A DNA stretch of 64,000 nucleotides from Tomocerus qinae (Eukaryota > Arthropoda > Collembola > Entomobryomorpha > Tomoceridae), in assembly GCA_020055645.1 (NCBI GenBank), contig CM034547.1, positions 16,772,513 to 16,836,512 on the forward strand, read 5' to 3'. Within the stretch, counting starts at the first letter, position 1. Every line of letters starts with the position of its first letter. The notes beneath the pieces are model-generated. The model worked only from the letters and a program-made list of their open reading frames with translations, did no database searches and had not been told where the DNA came from. Shown here one piece after another: positions 1-14,878 of this stretch. The position numbers and the translations under genes are program-made.

Positions 1-3000
1 ATGGAGGTAGGAGCATTAAAGAACAGTGGAACATTAATTCAAATTCTCATTTTGTTCCAGGGAGGGAAATAGGCAATAAACTCTAAGACTTCACAAAAGG
101 ATCACTGAAGCATTCACTTAAGGCTAATAGGCAGGCTTTGTTGATTCTGATTATTGTTAATGTTTTGGTTGAAGTCAGAATAAGCACAGTAATCTCTTCG
201 ATTTACCTTAGTTATGCATAATAAAAATTGTAAGTGCTAATTCAATGTGTCTTAAATGTACCTAAGGAGTGAGGAGATTTTGTTTTATAGTTAGAATATA
301 TTTGTCTATACTTCCCTATAGTAAGTAACAATGTTGGATGATGATAACTTGATTACTGAGTCAGACAGACTAAACAAAACATACATAAAGTTGTAAATAT
401 ATATCTATACACTGTAGTTACTCATGCACTCATGTAACTGATTCAAGTGTAAATGCACATGCATTGTGCTCACTTTATAATTTACTACTGCGAATTTACA
501 ATGTTACAGTGGATTATTGTAGTACACATGTAGTGTGTGTAGTAGACATACTCCTACTAAATGCTTCTTAACAAATAACTAATGAAAACGAAGGTGTGAA
601 TAAAAAATGAGAGAATTTCTCAACATTTCTACTAAATGAGTGAGAACTAACTGATAAATATCTGAGAATTCATGCAGACAGTCAGCAGCAGCCAACTATC
701 AACAGTAGCCTTGTATTTCATTTGTTTGAAATCCCATTTCATCCTATCCACCCACCAACATCAGTCAATATTTTGTTTATTATGCTATGCTGCACAAAAA
801 CTATAGGTTTATCTTTGTAGATGTGACCGATGTGGGTGGTACGCTTTTCTCAAGTAATTTATAAAATAAAGCTTCACTCAATCAGTGTCAGCTGTAATTT
901 ACACTACATCTTAAACATTTAGTGTTTGTAAGAGCAGTTTTGGTAATTGGTCCATTTGTTTCAACAAAAAATTCGACAATAGTCTATGAAAATGGAGAGT
1001 TCTCACTATACCATGAATTTTGACATCTGGATGTTAAAGATCAATTTCACTAAATGTTTAATTAAATGCAACGTGAGTATTGCTATGCCCTGTGTCATAA
1101 ATTAATGAAATAAGATTCTGTAAACATGAAAATAAAATATATTATAACTCATATTATGCAATAACTGTCAAACAGTCTCCTTATAGCTGCAAGAAAGAAC
1201 ACGGTAGTGTCTTTAGACCACACAAGACCCAAATGAATATAGTAATTGCAATTTTAAAGCTTACACATGTCATGCTAAACCATGAAAAGGTAAATAGATT
1301 TCACTATATCTCCAGTTTATGTTTTGAGGTACTAATAGCTAAGGAATATGCAACATAAGAGTGCATTGAAGAAACTATTGCGTAGAATCCAAATTATTTT
1401 TATGATTTAATACCCAGAAGTGCAGACCAGCAAGGCCATAGCAATATTTTAGGATATGTGGTAAGTTGGTAAGCATATTTTGTTAAAGAAGGCATTAAAT
1501 CATAATCATGATTGATTATTTGTATTATTATTACTGGACAAAACGAAATTCTACACAATTCTATGACTTTGCAATGCTCAACTGTGCCCTGCATTTCATA
1601 TACAAATATCGGGAAAGCAAAATGGATTGAAAATTGCAACTAAGGTTAGAATGTTGAAAACTACCGATTGTTAATAGTCCATGGAGCAACAGTTCATACA
1701 ATTTTATTTTCTGCATCTCAACAGGGAATGACGTTATATTATTTAGAAATTATTGTGACTCTTCTGGAGGCCTACATGATTTAACATTTAGAAAGTTAAT
1801 ACAGAGCTACCAGTAAAATTTTTGTTTTGTTTTCCTAGGCTGGATTAAATAGTCAGAAAATCGAAAGTTCTATACACAAAATACTACAAATAGAATAATA
1901 GGTACGAGTTTTCTAATATTACAAACAAGACCAGTTTCAAATATTTAATTGTTTTGGTTTTTATGTGGACTTGTTCACTATAGGTCGATAGCTACCTACA
2001 GATATAATTGCAAATTAGATTTTCGTTTACATTTGTAAGAGGAGGATGCAGAAACAAGTTGGCTTTCTTTGGCTCAATTGTTTCTTTGGCTGAATTAAAT
2101 GGATTTTCATTCAATCGTTGCAATATCTTGTTTCGAATACTCTCGTTGAATTCTACAATGGAGATGAAACCACTTGCTCTGCTCTTTTGACTTTTAACTT
2201 CGATTATGAATGAGATGATGGAAAGGAGTGTTATTGCTGTAATCCAGTCTGGCTAGCTTAGCACGAATCTGCAACAGGTTGGAAGTAGATGTACACGATT
2301 GATTTGAAATCAGAGAGCGAGCTAGAAAAAGTAGCGTCGTTGTTTGTACCACTAGTCTATAATCATTTTTCTATTGAACTTCAACCTGTGGTTAAATAAC
2401 CTATAACTAATAATAAGTCGACAATCTAGAGTTACCTCCATGTACAGGGACGGCTCATTTACCTTTACGATTGGGAGTACTCTGAGAATACGGTTTTATA
2501 TTGGTGTTCGCAATTTGAATTTGATCAATGCACAATGGAAATTAGCCACAAAATGCTATGAAGATTTTTGTATAGTAGATTATGGAATCCAAATATTTTT
2601 TGTATGCTAATACAGCACACTTTTTGCAGTTAATTTGTATTTTAATAATTTTGTGTCTATCATTGAATCAACAGATATCTCAATAAAAATTCAGTTATGT
2701 AGAATATCTTGCAGCACAATTATATTTTCACCACCCTGTATAAAGTATAATGTATGGTGGATAACATTAATGTTGCTTACATAAAGAATGCGCTTGACTA
2801 TGCTCATGCAAGTTTGGTCGTTGGGTTAGATGATTTAATTTCTCAAAAGAATTTTATAGACAATAAAACGGGAGAATTATGTTGCTAGTAAAGCAATAAA
2901 TATTGATACGTGAATAATTAATACGATATTGTGAGTAGCATGGATTAGATACAAATGAAGATATGTAAGACTCTACTGAAATGATTAATATATAAATATT

Positions 3001-3242
3001 CCTCCTTTGATTCAGCAATGCAATTTGGTAATGCATTAGAAATAAAAATGAAAGCCTATGATTTAAGCTATGAAGCAATTTCGGATTTAAAATTATTGTT
3101 TGTTCAATCGCAGGTTGTTTGGCGAGTCATACCGAGGAAAGGAAAGGGGCTGATCAAATTAAAAATGTTGGGGCTAAGGAGCCCCGCTCTCCCGTCGTCG
3201 TCCTCTAGAATTGCCCTGGCCAGTTTCACTGACACAGAAGCC
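1..3242. other. 5' intergenic region, no gene seen
   Basis: AT-rich sequence with only short open frames that lack codon structure, recognisable protein similarity or convincing splice signals. A possible acceptor (tcgcag) at about 3112 suggests that the GPCR exon starting there is preceded by one or more untranslated exons within or upstream of this stretch. I see no RNA gene or transposon here. Confidence 0.5.
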
Positions 3243-6200
3243 ATGGAAGCCAATAGACAATTGAGAATCAAATCCTCTCCGTCAACTCCACGAGTTTCTT
3301 CCTCGAAAGCCAAATATTCTCTTGTATTTCTTATTTTAGGACTATTTTTTCTGTCAGAATTGTCAAGTGCTTCGGGGGAGTCAGTAAGAACAGTCCGATC
3401 TTCGATAGTGAAACCGACGAGAGTTAGCTATGGAGATATTGAGAAAACGAATAAAACGTGTGCTCCGAAAGACAGTTGTGCTCCGAGTCGAAGTGATCGG
3501 AATGGTGCCATGATGAATGACTGGAAGAAACGCAATTGTTTTTGCGATCAACAGTGCATTGTTTATGAAGACTGCTGTGTGGACTCGCCCTACAGACGAG
3601 ATCCCAATGTCACTTACCGGAAGAACGAGATTTTTCAATGCGTTGAACTGCGACAATTTGGCTCTCTCTACATGAAAACCAAGTGCCCAGCCACATGGAA
3701 AGATGACATGGTACATTTTCTTATGATAACCACTTCGTCGTCCTTTTTATCTCGTTTGTCTTGCTCATGCCATTTGATCTGTCTCATGCTTTGCTTCCTC
3801 TACGACAACCTTTCTGCTACACACAATTTTAAACCCCTTTTTACATCTTTTTCTGGCTACATCTAAGTAGATACCTTGGACAGATATACCTTTATCAGAT
3901 TATACCTATACTTAGTGCTTCTGTTCTGCGCTCAGTAAATCAGGTGATGAACAAAAAATCTCTTCCTCATTATCTTCCCATCAGATATTTCCAAGTATCA
4001 TCTAAATGCTAAGTACTAAAGAGCTTTTAGCGTGACATTATTCTGATATATTGTCGTTATGCTCTTTATGTCATACCAGTTTACACATCATGAAATTATA
4101 TTATGATGCGAAATCTCATGATGTACTAATCTCAACAAATTCATGACATGAAACAAGATTTTTTGCTTAAATTAACTTCTACTGTAAATGCTCCAAAACT
4201 TGGGGTTAATTAACTGTAAGGCCATATGAGAACAAGACATACAAATGTGTACAAAGTTATAACATTAGTATCGATTATAAGAACAACAGATACAAAAAGA
4301 TACACAAGTTATCAGCTATGAAGTTAACGCATTTTTTTCAGAAAATTCACTTGCACTTTTCCTGCTTATGCGTGCATAGAGCCACTTAAACAATACATTA
4401 GGGATAATTATTTAGGTAATGCTACGAACAGATTGTTTCGCTAGAGTCGGAGTCTATAGATCATCCACCAAGTTAATTTTAAACTTTCTCTGCCTGTATA
4501 ACCATTAGATATTTGCACGAGGCCAATTCGAGGATGTCATGTGCATCATTCCTCTGTTTCAACAACATTGTATTGCAACAATGAACAATAAATACTCAGA
4601 TTACAATTTTAAATGTCGGTAACTACAGGTGTAACGTTTTTTGAATCCTGTAAGGTAGATTACTGTTTTATTGTTACTGTCAATCTCACACATCTATTGA
4701 ATTTGTATCGTAAAATAAAAGTTCTAAAAATATTTTATTTTGGGCGTATTAATATAAAATGGAAATATTAAGGTCTGTTGAAGTATTAATACTACATTAC
4801 ACTTACTGTGGTACAGTATGCATGCGCCCACATTATATTTTTCGGCTTTTGATGTCAACCTGAAGCAACTCAAGGTATCAATTTGCTCTGTCGGCCAAAT
4901 CAAAATGTCGTGTCATCGATTGAGTAATTTATAGTAGATAGAGATGGATAGAGTAGTATTTGTTACATATTCTACACAGAACTCAGGCAATAGGTTATAT
5001 ATTATTTAGATTAACAGTACATTCTTTGAATCGTCAGCTCAATCAGATACGCTCTTCAGATTTGTGCCCATGAACTGCACGATCACGGTAGATTACGCAC
5101 GTAATCAGAAGCTAAACATCAAGTTGCAATCAGATTTTATTTAGATATGCCTGTAACTTATTACTTGCCTACTCTTTTTTGTTATAACAGTGAAATTCAA
5201 ATAATAGGATTTCTTTCTTATTCCATGAGAATTGTTCTCTATGCCACAGTAAAGTTAATAAGGCGAGTCTCAAAACAATCTCAAGTAGCAGTAGTTTAGT
5301 TGTGAACAATGAAACTTTCCATATGTAATTCCCTATTTAGATTTGGCCTGCAGCTGCAACTACTCAAGCAATTCTAAGAAATTAGTTACTGATTGTGAGT
5401 TACGCAATGAATCCAAACAACCAAATACATTTTCCGTTATTCCGCTATACAGTAAATAAGAGCATATTTCAATACATACGCAGAGGATATTTCTTCCTTC
5501 TACAGGATACACACACAATTTAGTAGTATTGAAAGACACAAGTAATCAAGAGTAGGTGTGTTAGTAAATATTCAATTGTTACTAGGTTAGGCGTAACATG
5601 GAAAAAGTCTACACGCAAGTTTGTGATGAAGAGACAGTTGTTTTCAGATAGCGACAATTAATGGGAAAATACTTGACAGTGACGAGTCTCTGTCCAACTC
5701 ATTATTGTCAGCAATTATGTTATTTGGCACTCTTTAATGATGTGACTGCATTAGATACATATCTCATGTAGCATATAGAGTTAAGTAGGCATTGAACATT
5801 TTCTAACGTGAAACTGTCATTGTCGCACGACTTTGTGGTGGCCACTTTACAAGTTTATAGACATTCGAGCCGACAGAAGCTAACTTCCTGTCTGATTCTC
5901 AATATTTACAAGATAGATGTTCATCTAAAGTAAAACAATAGCTTATGAAACAGGAAAAAGGTAATTTAACAGTTTCGTTTGGTGGAGTCGGTATGTGCAT
6001 ACAGAAATGGCAGAAATTCTTCGCTAAGAAGCGTTGGTTAAATACTGGTAATTTTTGACCATATGTAGAGCAACCAAAAAATCTAAAGAAAATACAAGTA
6101 ACTGAATTCTTTATCATCGTGATTAGAAAAATGTTTACCGTATAAAGTAGTTTCAGTCTGTAAACTCATTTTTTAAAATCTTTTGGTAGGATAGTAATTT

Positions 6201-9200
6201 AGGGTTTTAAAGTGGGCAGGGTACCTTACCTTACCTGCAATGACAGTTGAAGAATTAAATCGTTTTTGCTCAAGCTTTGTAGCATTTCTATTTAACACGT
6301 AAGCATTCCATTAGTTTTTATACCTTAATAAATGATGCAATAAATAAAACACTTCTACTTTTAGTAAGCCTAAAAATTATAGCAGAACAACAGAAGAGTT
6401 GAAGCTAATAATTTTCTTATAAAAATATAAAAAAAATCACAAAAACAATGTGCAACAATTTTTATACATTTTGTATGGAGTAAGTAGTGTAATGCACTAA
6501 ATAGGGTTTATTACTTCAATTGTTAGTATTTTAGTACATACAGTGTTACAATTGAAGCATACAATAGTGTCTAAACAAAACCAAGAAATGCCATGGGCCT
6601 TTTTATCGTAATCACATAAAAGTAGCAACAGAAGAATGTAGCCCCAAGCATTGCAATTTAATTTGCAGCTGGCTACGGTTTTGCATAATTTTCTTGCCCT
6701 ATGTGGTGTGGTCTGCATTCTATGTCGTTAGGCACAATGAAGTTAGTACATAATACTTAATTATGTATTTGTGACTGTGGCACTCCATGTAATCTCAACT
6801 TGCATTTTCTATTGTGGCAAAATTACAAAAATGCGTAATTTGCGTATGTGAAGCACTTCACCTGCTCGATTAAAAAAAGTCTTAAATTGTGCATGATTTA
6901 CACAATTTCGTTTTTTACGCATTGTTTACTATTATTACATTTCTTTAGGACTTGTAGATCAATAGTTATTGTAGATGCTTAAATACACTGTTATATATAG
7001 AGTTATAGAGCACAAGTCATTTATATGATGTGCTAATGGTCACAACAAAGTCAAATAATAGTAGAATTGAATTTTTAAGAACTAAAAGTTCCTTTATGTC
7101 TGGTTTTTTACCTCATAAGTAGGCCCTCTCTCATGAACGTATTTCGCAATTAGAGCTCCATATTGTTGGATGGGTTTTAACAGGTACCTACTCTAATTGT
7201 GTACAAAGCTAAGAGGATTGTGATGCGTTAGATAATTTTAGGTATCACATGTAGGTACAGATAGGAGAAGAGTATGCCTATTGTTATTTACTATTGTTAT
7301 CCACTATAGAGCTTAACTATTTGCCAACAAAACATTTTGGTGTATGTAGTTAGGCCAAATTATATTTGCAAGAAATGTATACCAATAATTTAGTAGTTGG
7401 GGATTTATAATGAGATCCACGCATGAAAAAGATTTACCACAAGGAATTTTGCCTTCCTTAGCAAAGTTTTTAGCATGGTTATGGTGAAAATTGTGATGCT
7501 TGGTTTTGGTAACTCTGTGACATGAAATCATGCTCTGCAGTATGTCTTACATCTATGTCTAAATAATATATTTCTGGTTTTGGTTCACCTCAATAAAATT
7601 TTCATTTTTTAGCCTGTCACACAAACAGTGCACACGCTCTTGTTCTATTGCTAACAATAAGTCAATAATGCCCATAGTACCACATGTTGTAGACATGCAA
7701 GGTAGAAAAACAATTTTTTGGTGTAAGTTGCATACGTGAGTGCTTGCTTTACTTCATCGTGACATTTGTCTAATTTGTTGCTACTTAGAATGCAATCCTA
7801 AATGTAATAAGTTTTGGTTTTGTTTTTTATCTACCTATTTAGATAAGGAAGGGATGCGAGGGGAATGGTACACTCTATGATCCAGTTTCTTCTCTTCCCA
7901 TAACGAATATGAAATCAGGCTTTACATTCAAGAATTACTACTGTGCTCTATGCAACAATCAGACATTTAATGACAGAATGGAAATGTGGAAGCCACGCTT
8001 GGAGTGTGCTTCTATTGTAAACAAAAAAGAGATCACTAAGGAAGTGATTGATAACCGACTTGAGTACCGGCCAGAGGAAGGCTCCTGGGGACTTACTATT
8101 GAAAGAGGTGGAAGGGACATTTGGGGAGCTTGCAAAATTGATCCTGTCATTCCGGAAACTGCAATACACATGGTTCGCTTCTGTAAACCATACATCAAAG
8201 ATTGTCCTGCGGGCTACAATGTTACTGATGTAAGTTACAATTAAAATCTTCTACAAATCTATCTTAAAGAAGTGGAAAAACATGTCAACACAAACACAAT
8301 GCATTCCTTATCTATAACAGCTAAAACTACAACAACATAGCAATTAAACGTGCAACGTGCATTAGTATAATTGATTGATAGGGAACTGGTGACAATGTTT
8401 CAAACGGATGTTGACATTTAAAGCTAAGGATTTTTAAAAATATTCCATTTTAATTAACGGCCAATTCTATTTGCAAATACATAATCATCAAAGTACATTA
8501 ACAGTGTACTGACTGCTACTGCTTGTCGTATCTTGTACTTGTGTGTACCTTAGAAGACTTGCCATTTGTTTAGAAAGAACAGCAGTAAATGGGTGGTGTC
8601 AATTGAGAGCGTCAGTAATTATCTTGTAAGTACTACAAATTAGATAACACACTTTTTAATAAGTAAAAGTAATGTCTCATCGTTATCGTTCAGTTCTGAA
8701 ACATTCTGCGAATTAAGATGATATGATACAAAGTAATTCAGTTGCATATTTCACAGAATTAGTAAGATAATTTTTTCTTGTAGGTTTTGTTCTGTTATTT
8801 AACTCTGCCGAAATGTATACTGAAAATTATTGATTGTTAATGCCATATAGAGAAGCATGCATTTAAGGAACGGCACAGTATTGTGAAAGCTTCATATGAA
8901 AATTACCATGTAGTTTAATTAAGAAAAATTTGTTTCCTTCAGTTAAAGAATATTCATAATGATTAATGACATAAGTAAGACAAATTATAATAGACAATGC
9001 TGTACTGTTGTATGTGTGTAAAGATTAACCGTTGTCGGCTGTTGCACTTGTTATTATGGATAGAGGATTATTATGATTCAAATAGTTGTAATGCCTAAGC
9101 AGAGAGTCATAAATATTACATAGAAATTTTACATGTGAATAGGTAGTGAATATAAAGGATAATGTGGTGTGTTTATATATCTGCTACAATCTACGTAGCA

Positions 9201-12200
9201 ATTGAATAAAACTTGGCACAACAGCAGTCTGTAATTTACAATTTGTTTTGTGTAACAAACTTGGGAAGTGTAATAAGCCAATTATGAGTCTATATGGACT
9301 TTATTAAAGAGTATGTGAACTTTTCCCAGGAGTTGTTGTTGTGAGATCGTTGATAATATTTGAAATCGCAAGACAAGTCAAAAGATATGAGCAAAGTAGG
9401 CATTCACATGTAAAAATGTGGCACTAGGGACCTAATTCATTATACCACATTTCACTTTTTGTAAAACACTTAATCACAGTATAATTTTCTAGGTATGCTC
9501 GTTAGACTTGATAATATATTTAAATATTCTTATTGGATTTTAATAACATTTCGATGAGGCAATACTAGAATTACGTGGGAAGTGTTTAGAAAAGGGTCGA
9601 CTGGAAATTATACGTTTTTGATCTAAGTCTGTTTAAAATTATTATTATTAAACCAAAATCATAATAATATGAACGAACAAATTGCTACTTTAATCTGAAG
9701 TAGGATCTCATCAATTTGTGAACAGAACAAGTGCATGTATGTCAGTACAAGTACAAGTTAAGACGTGTGTGCTGAAAAATATGGCATAATAATGAAATAA
9801 TTATTATGATGATGCCATAAGTATTGTTGCACATATTCATATGTTAACATTCGTTAATGTACACCTGTGTATTTAACTATGGTTTAGCTTCATAAATATT
9901 ATCCCTATCTTGATGGGTTAATGTTTCAAAATGAATTGTCGAATTACAAAGCTTATTAGCTCCATTTCACGACATGGCCATCATGATACCGTCCAATAGT
10001 TGTAAATACGCACAGAGATGTTTGGAATTCATTGAACAGGGTGAATATACTTTTATCTCTACACCACCGGTATAGATATCGAGAGTAGTTATTCTTTAGT
10101 GTGCATACTATTTCTGTGCTTTAGCAAGAAAAAGTTATTGCGACCTTTGCTTTGGTAAACATCTTACTGATTTCAGTGGATGTGTTGTTGACTCCTCGAG
10201 AAAAAGTGAATTAACATTACAAGTGATAAAACTAACGTGCATCTAAGCGTAACCTAACCTGTAAGAAGTAACACTTTGATGTAACACATTGATTATTCAA
10301 TGAAATGCTCTAGCCAAGTCATACCACTCCTCCTGTATCTCTAATAAAGATAACCTGACTTACCTGACGCATGTTTCACTTTTAAATACAAGTATTCTGA
10401 ATAAAAAGAGCTGATATGTTTTCTATATGCAAAATACACCAAGATTTACTATTATAATAATAATTTCTTAAGTAGAAGAGAAATTTCGAATGATATAGCA
10501 TCCAATATTATTGAAGAAACTTAACAGAGGGTAATTTACTCTAAGCGACAATTGTTTAAACTGTACTTCACATTCCATTCTATAACGATGAGATAAAACG
10601 TATAGGTAATATTATACACTACGAGTTAAGGTGGCATTTAAAAGGTGTAGGCAGTAAGTAGTCTTATTTTGGTGTAATTTATTTAGAAATGCAAATACGT
10701 TTGGCCTTTTGCCCACTTATTACTACACATTTATGTCTTAAATCGAATAGGAGAAGCATTGCCATTTATATAATGACAGACTATGGGTATGCATTGTGTT
10801 TGTGTATACAAGTTTGATGAATAATGGTAAGATGTTATTGTTTAGTTTGTTTTATTCTTTCCCATGAGAAATGTTACAATTTGGTTTAGTAGTGAATTGT
10901 CTACCAAATCCGCAGGTACACAGGAAATGTCTGAGCTACACAGCAGCAGTGTACAATGGGCGAGAAGGATACCGTAATGTCCATTGTGCAATTTGTAATG
11001 GGATTAAAATCGAAGAGCTGGCCTGTACTACAGTTAGCTTTGGAAGAGCCGGCTTTGGTTTGGAGTTCAATCAAGCAGCCTTCTCCTTTTTGTTTGATCT
11101 CAACCCAGAAACGGGGAATGAAGTAGGACGAGTTAAGAAATGTTCCTTTGAAGAAATATATGATCCTTTCTTCCAGAAATGCCGAGCTATTCTCTGTGCT
11201 CCAGGACAGTTTTACAGCAACGGGCAATGCATTACAATTTCAGTTTCCACTTCGAAGCCGATCACTGAGTCTACTCCTTCAGATACTAATGAACTTGGCG
11301 AAGGCACCAGCAGCAGTGACTCAAATGCTCTTGACTCGAATGTTTTAGAATCCACTTCACTGAAAGATACTTCCTCTGTAACTCCGTCCTCCAGAGAAGA
11401 ATTCGAAATGTGTCCAAAAATCATTCTCGATAGAAGCGAGTATGAAATTTTGGATAATGGAACTGTATTCATTTTGGCTTACGGAAAGGCTCTATCCAAG
11501 AGAGACTACGCTGTACAAAGTCATGATCGATTGGTTGTCTGTGCACCCGAAACAAGATACTACACAGAGAAGTTTGGAGCCACTTGGGGTTACTTGAGTT
11601 TCGCTGGAGTACTCATCTCTGTCATCTGCTTGATCATTCACTTAATTGCATGTATGATTGTTCCTGAACTCAGAAATCTCTCTGGAAAAAACTTGGCTTC
11701 ACTTTGCATTGCCTTGCTTGTCATTTACTGCGTATTTCTGGGATTGCCCTTTGTTCAAATACCCAGCAGCTCATGCACCATCATGGCTGTCATCCTTTAT
11801 TACAGGTAAACAAACTTTCCAATTAATACTATGTTACTTATGCACACAAATTCTACCAAGTGCTTTTATGTATTTATGTGTATAATATTATGCACACAAA
11901 ACTTCTGTAGATGCTATTTGTATTTTATAACTTATAGTACGTATTATGCACTCAGCGTATTATGTATTCTTTTTGTTTCAGAACTTATTTAAGTGATTAC
12001 TCTGCATAATATTTGACAGTACACATATTTATGTTATACTGATAGCAGTAAAGGAGAGAATGAAATATCAGACTGCGAAATAGCTAATTAATTGTAGTAA
12101 ATTGTAAGGAAGATTTCGTGCTTACCGAATAGGCGTATCTCATAAATGCATAGATAAATACTACATGTACTCTAATATTTATTAGTCCCTTTTTAGTCTC

Positions 12201-14878
12201 TTTTCCTGTGTCCAATGTTAATATTTAATCATAAACTAACGAAATCCGATTTATAAATTCTGTTTGACTTAGCCAAAGCAAATTAGCGAAACATAATATG
12301 CAGATTTGTATTTTCTCTAGAAACACTCATGAGTCATCTTTCCTTTCGTCCTAAGTAGTCTTCGTCATGCTTATAAATATATACTGATAAGTTTTTATTC
12401 ATAGCACTTAGGGACCGTGACATTAAGTAAGATTTATTTTGGGCAGTGACTGTTATAGATGCAGAGGTTTAGTTTTATAGTAGGTATTCAATTCCTTGAG
12501 AAGAGTGCCATGCAGAATTGCAAATTGCAACAACTAATTGTAATTAGAATAGTAGAAGTCTAATTAAAATACGAAATCATGATACCACTGATGTTTCTAT
12601 AAGCATGGCTATTGATATTTACTTATGTTTCATATACATATTTTAAAGCGGTAGTAATATGATTTTTTTAATTTTAATTTTAGTTTTATGGCTGCCTTTT
12701 GTTGGATGCTAATTTTGGCATGGGACGTAGCAATGACACTCCGTAGAGCCACACAGGAACTACGAGTCTCTTCTGGAGCGCAATGGATGAGATTCGTCTT
12801 CTACTCGGTGTTTGGATGGTTGTTCCCTGCAATTTTGGTTACTATTGCTGTCGTGGCAGAATTTCTTCCAGCGGAAATCATGCCTTTGCCATATAGCCCC
12901 AATTTCGGAATGCACAATTGTTGGTTTGGACAAAAACCAGCTCTGCTCATCTACTTCGCTGGACCTGTTGGATTCATCCTGTTTCTTAATGTAATACTCT
13001 TTATTGACGCTGCAAGGTTAATCTCATCGACAACTCAAGGCACAGCTAAGGCAAAAGCTTGTGGACCTTCTCACAAAAACTTTAAGTAAGTATTTATTAT
13101 TATGACTGTAGATAACTATATCCCTCTTGATGGTACAAATATCAGTCTCCTTTTGATTAGACAAGTATGCAAACGGAGGAAGTGTACGTAATATACATAA
13201 TAAGCTACTTATAGTGCATGAAATGTGTTTATTAACTATTTACTATATACATTACCATATTTCTCTCTACATAGTACAAGAGAGGAAGCAAAATGATATT
13301 TTTCCTGTATAGAATGTCAGCAGTTGTGCATAAGCATTTGAAAGTTACTTAGTTCATGATCTTGAATGTCTATACTATAATTTATTGCACTTTAATGCAG
13401 GATCTATTAAAGTTATTTAAAAAATGAGAAACTTATTTGAGAAAATGTGGTTACATTGATGAAAAAGCTATAATTCTCATGAGCAATGAACTTTCAACAA
13501 TTTTCATAAGTTATAAATCCTTTTGTTTTGTAAGTTGAAGAATAATTTAAGTAGTATTAATTATCATAATTTTGTATCGTGTAAAACTGAATGGAAAATA
13601 CTTCCCATAATTGGAGGAAGTGTCTGAGGAACTTCGTTATTGGATTATTGTATCACGGACATACTCATAGGAGTTCTTTCTGCCATATTACATATGAATA
13701 CGCTTGAAGCTTGGGATGGGAACAACAAATAGTTTCACAGATCAGAGTGGTTGCATTGTTTCGCCGTCTTATCTGAGAGACCTCGTTGTTATAATTATAC
13801 CTCAATTACTTGGTTTATGTTACTCCTTTGTAGTTCCTCAAAGCACTCTACTAAGTACTGATATGTGCAAGTGCAGAAAAGAGTATTATAAAACGTCTTT
13901 GTGCAATCCGTATGAATATTCAGTTAAGAGAGTTTTTACTTTCTTGTGATTATTACACAGAGACAATGCGACCATTAATAGGTAATAACAGCTCTGTGAA
14001 AAAGAGACCTTACGTAGTCGATAAAGCAAACATAACGGACATAGTAAAACTAAATGTGTAACACTGTGGATAGAGACTTTGTAATTTTCCGTATCCTGTT
14101 AAATGAAAGTGAAACTGTCTTTTATACAATCGTAATTGCAATCACGCTATAATAGTAAAATAGACACATTGAAAAAGTGAAGTGAAAAATATACAGCTAG
14201 TTGCATGTAAATACCATAATGTTTGCATCAGCATTGTTAAATTGCATTGTTTGATTTCTTCCTTATTTACATGTCAAACTGCGTAGTGCGTAGCGAATGC
14301 AAAGTGAATGTTGACGATGTAACAAGTGTCCCACTAGGATAGACAATAATTAATCTTTGTTTTGTTCCAGATTGTATTTGAGACTGGCTCTGCTGATGGG
14401 AATCAGTTGGATTCTGGGGATAGTTGCTGGATACGTTGACATTCCTGCTCTGTGGATTGTTTTTATCATCTTCAATACTCTGCAAGGATTATTCATTTTC
14501 ATTGCATTCACATGCACTGCAAAAGTAAGGAAAGCCCTCCGAGCCAAACTCTGTTGCTCATCTTCACTCCCCACTGCATCTTGGACATGGTCAGGAATAG
14601 GAGGCAATCAAATGGCTCGGACAACATCTTCATCTTCTGCAAACACGAAAAGATCTGATTTGGAAGGAAGAGATTCTACTGAATCTTCTCATCATTCTCA
14701 CCACTCTCATTCTCATCACCACCACTCGAGCCATCATCACAACCACAATCACAATAATCACAATCATGGTCCTGTGAGTCTTAATGGAAGTCATCACCAT
14801 TCGTCTCTACATTCACTTGGGGGAGTTTCTGGCGGAAAAATGTACAGAAGTCCTTCAGCCGAGTTGTATAGAGTCTAG
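3243..14878 (+). CDS. Methuselah-like class-B GPCR with somatomedin-B-like N-terminus
   Basis: A predicted plasma-membrane receptor of about 884 residues; the ligand cannot be inferred. Exons: 3243-3710, 7843-8229, 10916-11805, 12684-13085, 14371-14878, all phase-compatible. The ATG at 3243 was chosen because it has a strong context (gccATGG) and precedes a hydrophobic signal peptide at residues 25-45; in-frame ATGs also exist upstream, for example at 3165 and 3018. Residues 73-112 hold eight cysteines ending in DCC, like a somatomedin-B domain. Two similar ectodomain segments follow, each with a Y-x-x-x-CA-x-CN-type motif (YYCALCNN and VHCAICNG). Seven membrane helices lie near residues 509-533, 544-566, 572-598, 620-643, 669-690, 717-740 and 743-766, with the secretin/Methuselah pattern, including CWMLILAWD in TM3. 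I see no GPS cleavage motif. The cytoplasmic tail has a His/Asn/Ser-rich tract at about 821-848. The large introns could hide a small extra exon. Confidence 0.8.

Noticed and set aside
13704..13949. 81-codon plus-strand ORF in the last GPCR intron
   Set aside because: No similarity I can name, no acceptor and donor in a usable phase, and the flanking GPCR exons already join correctly (TM5 loop to TM6).
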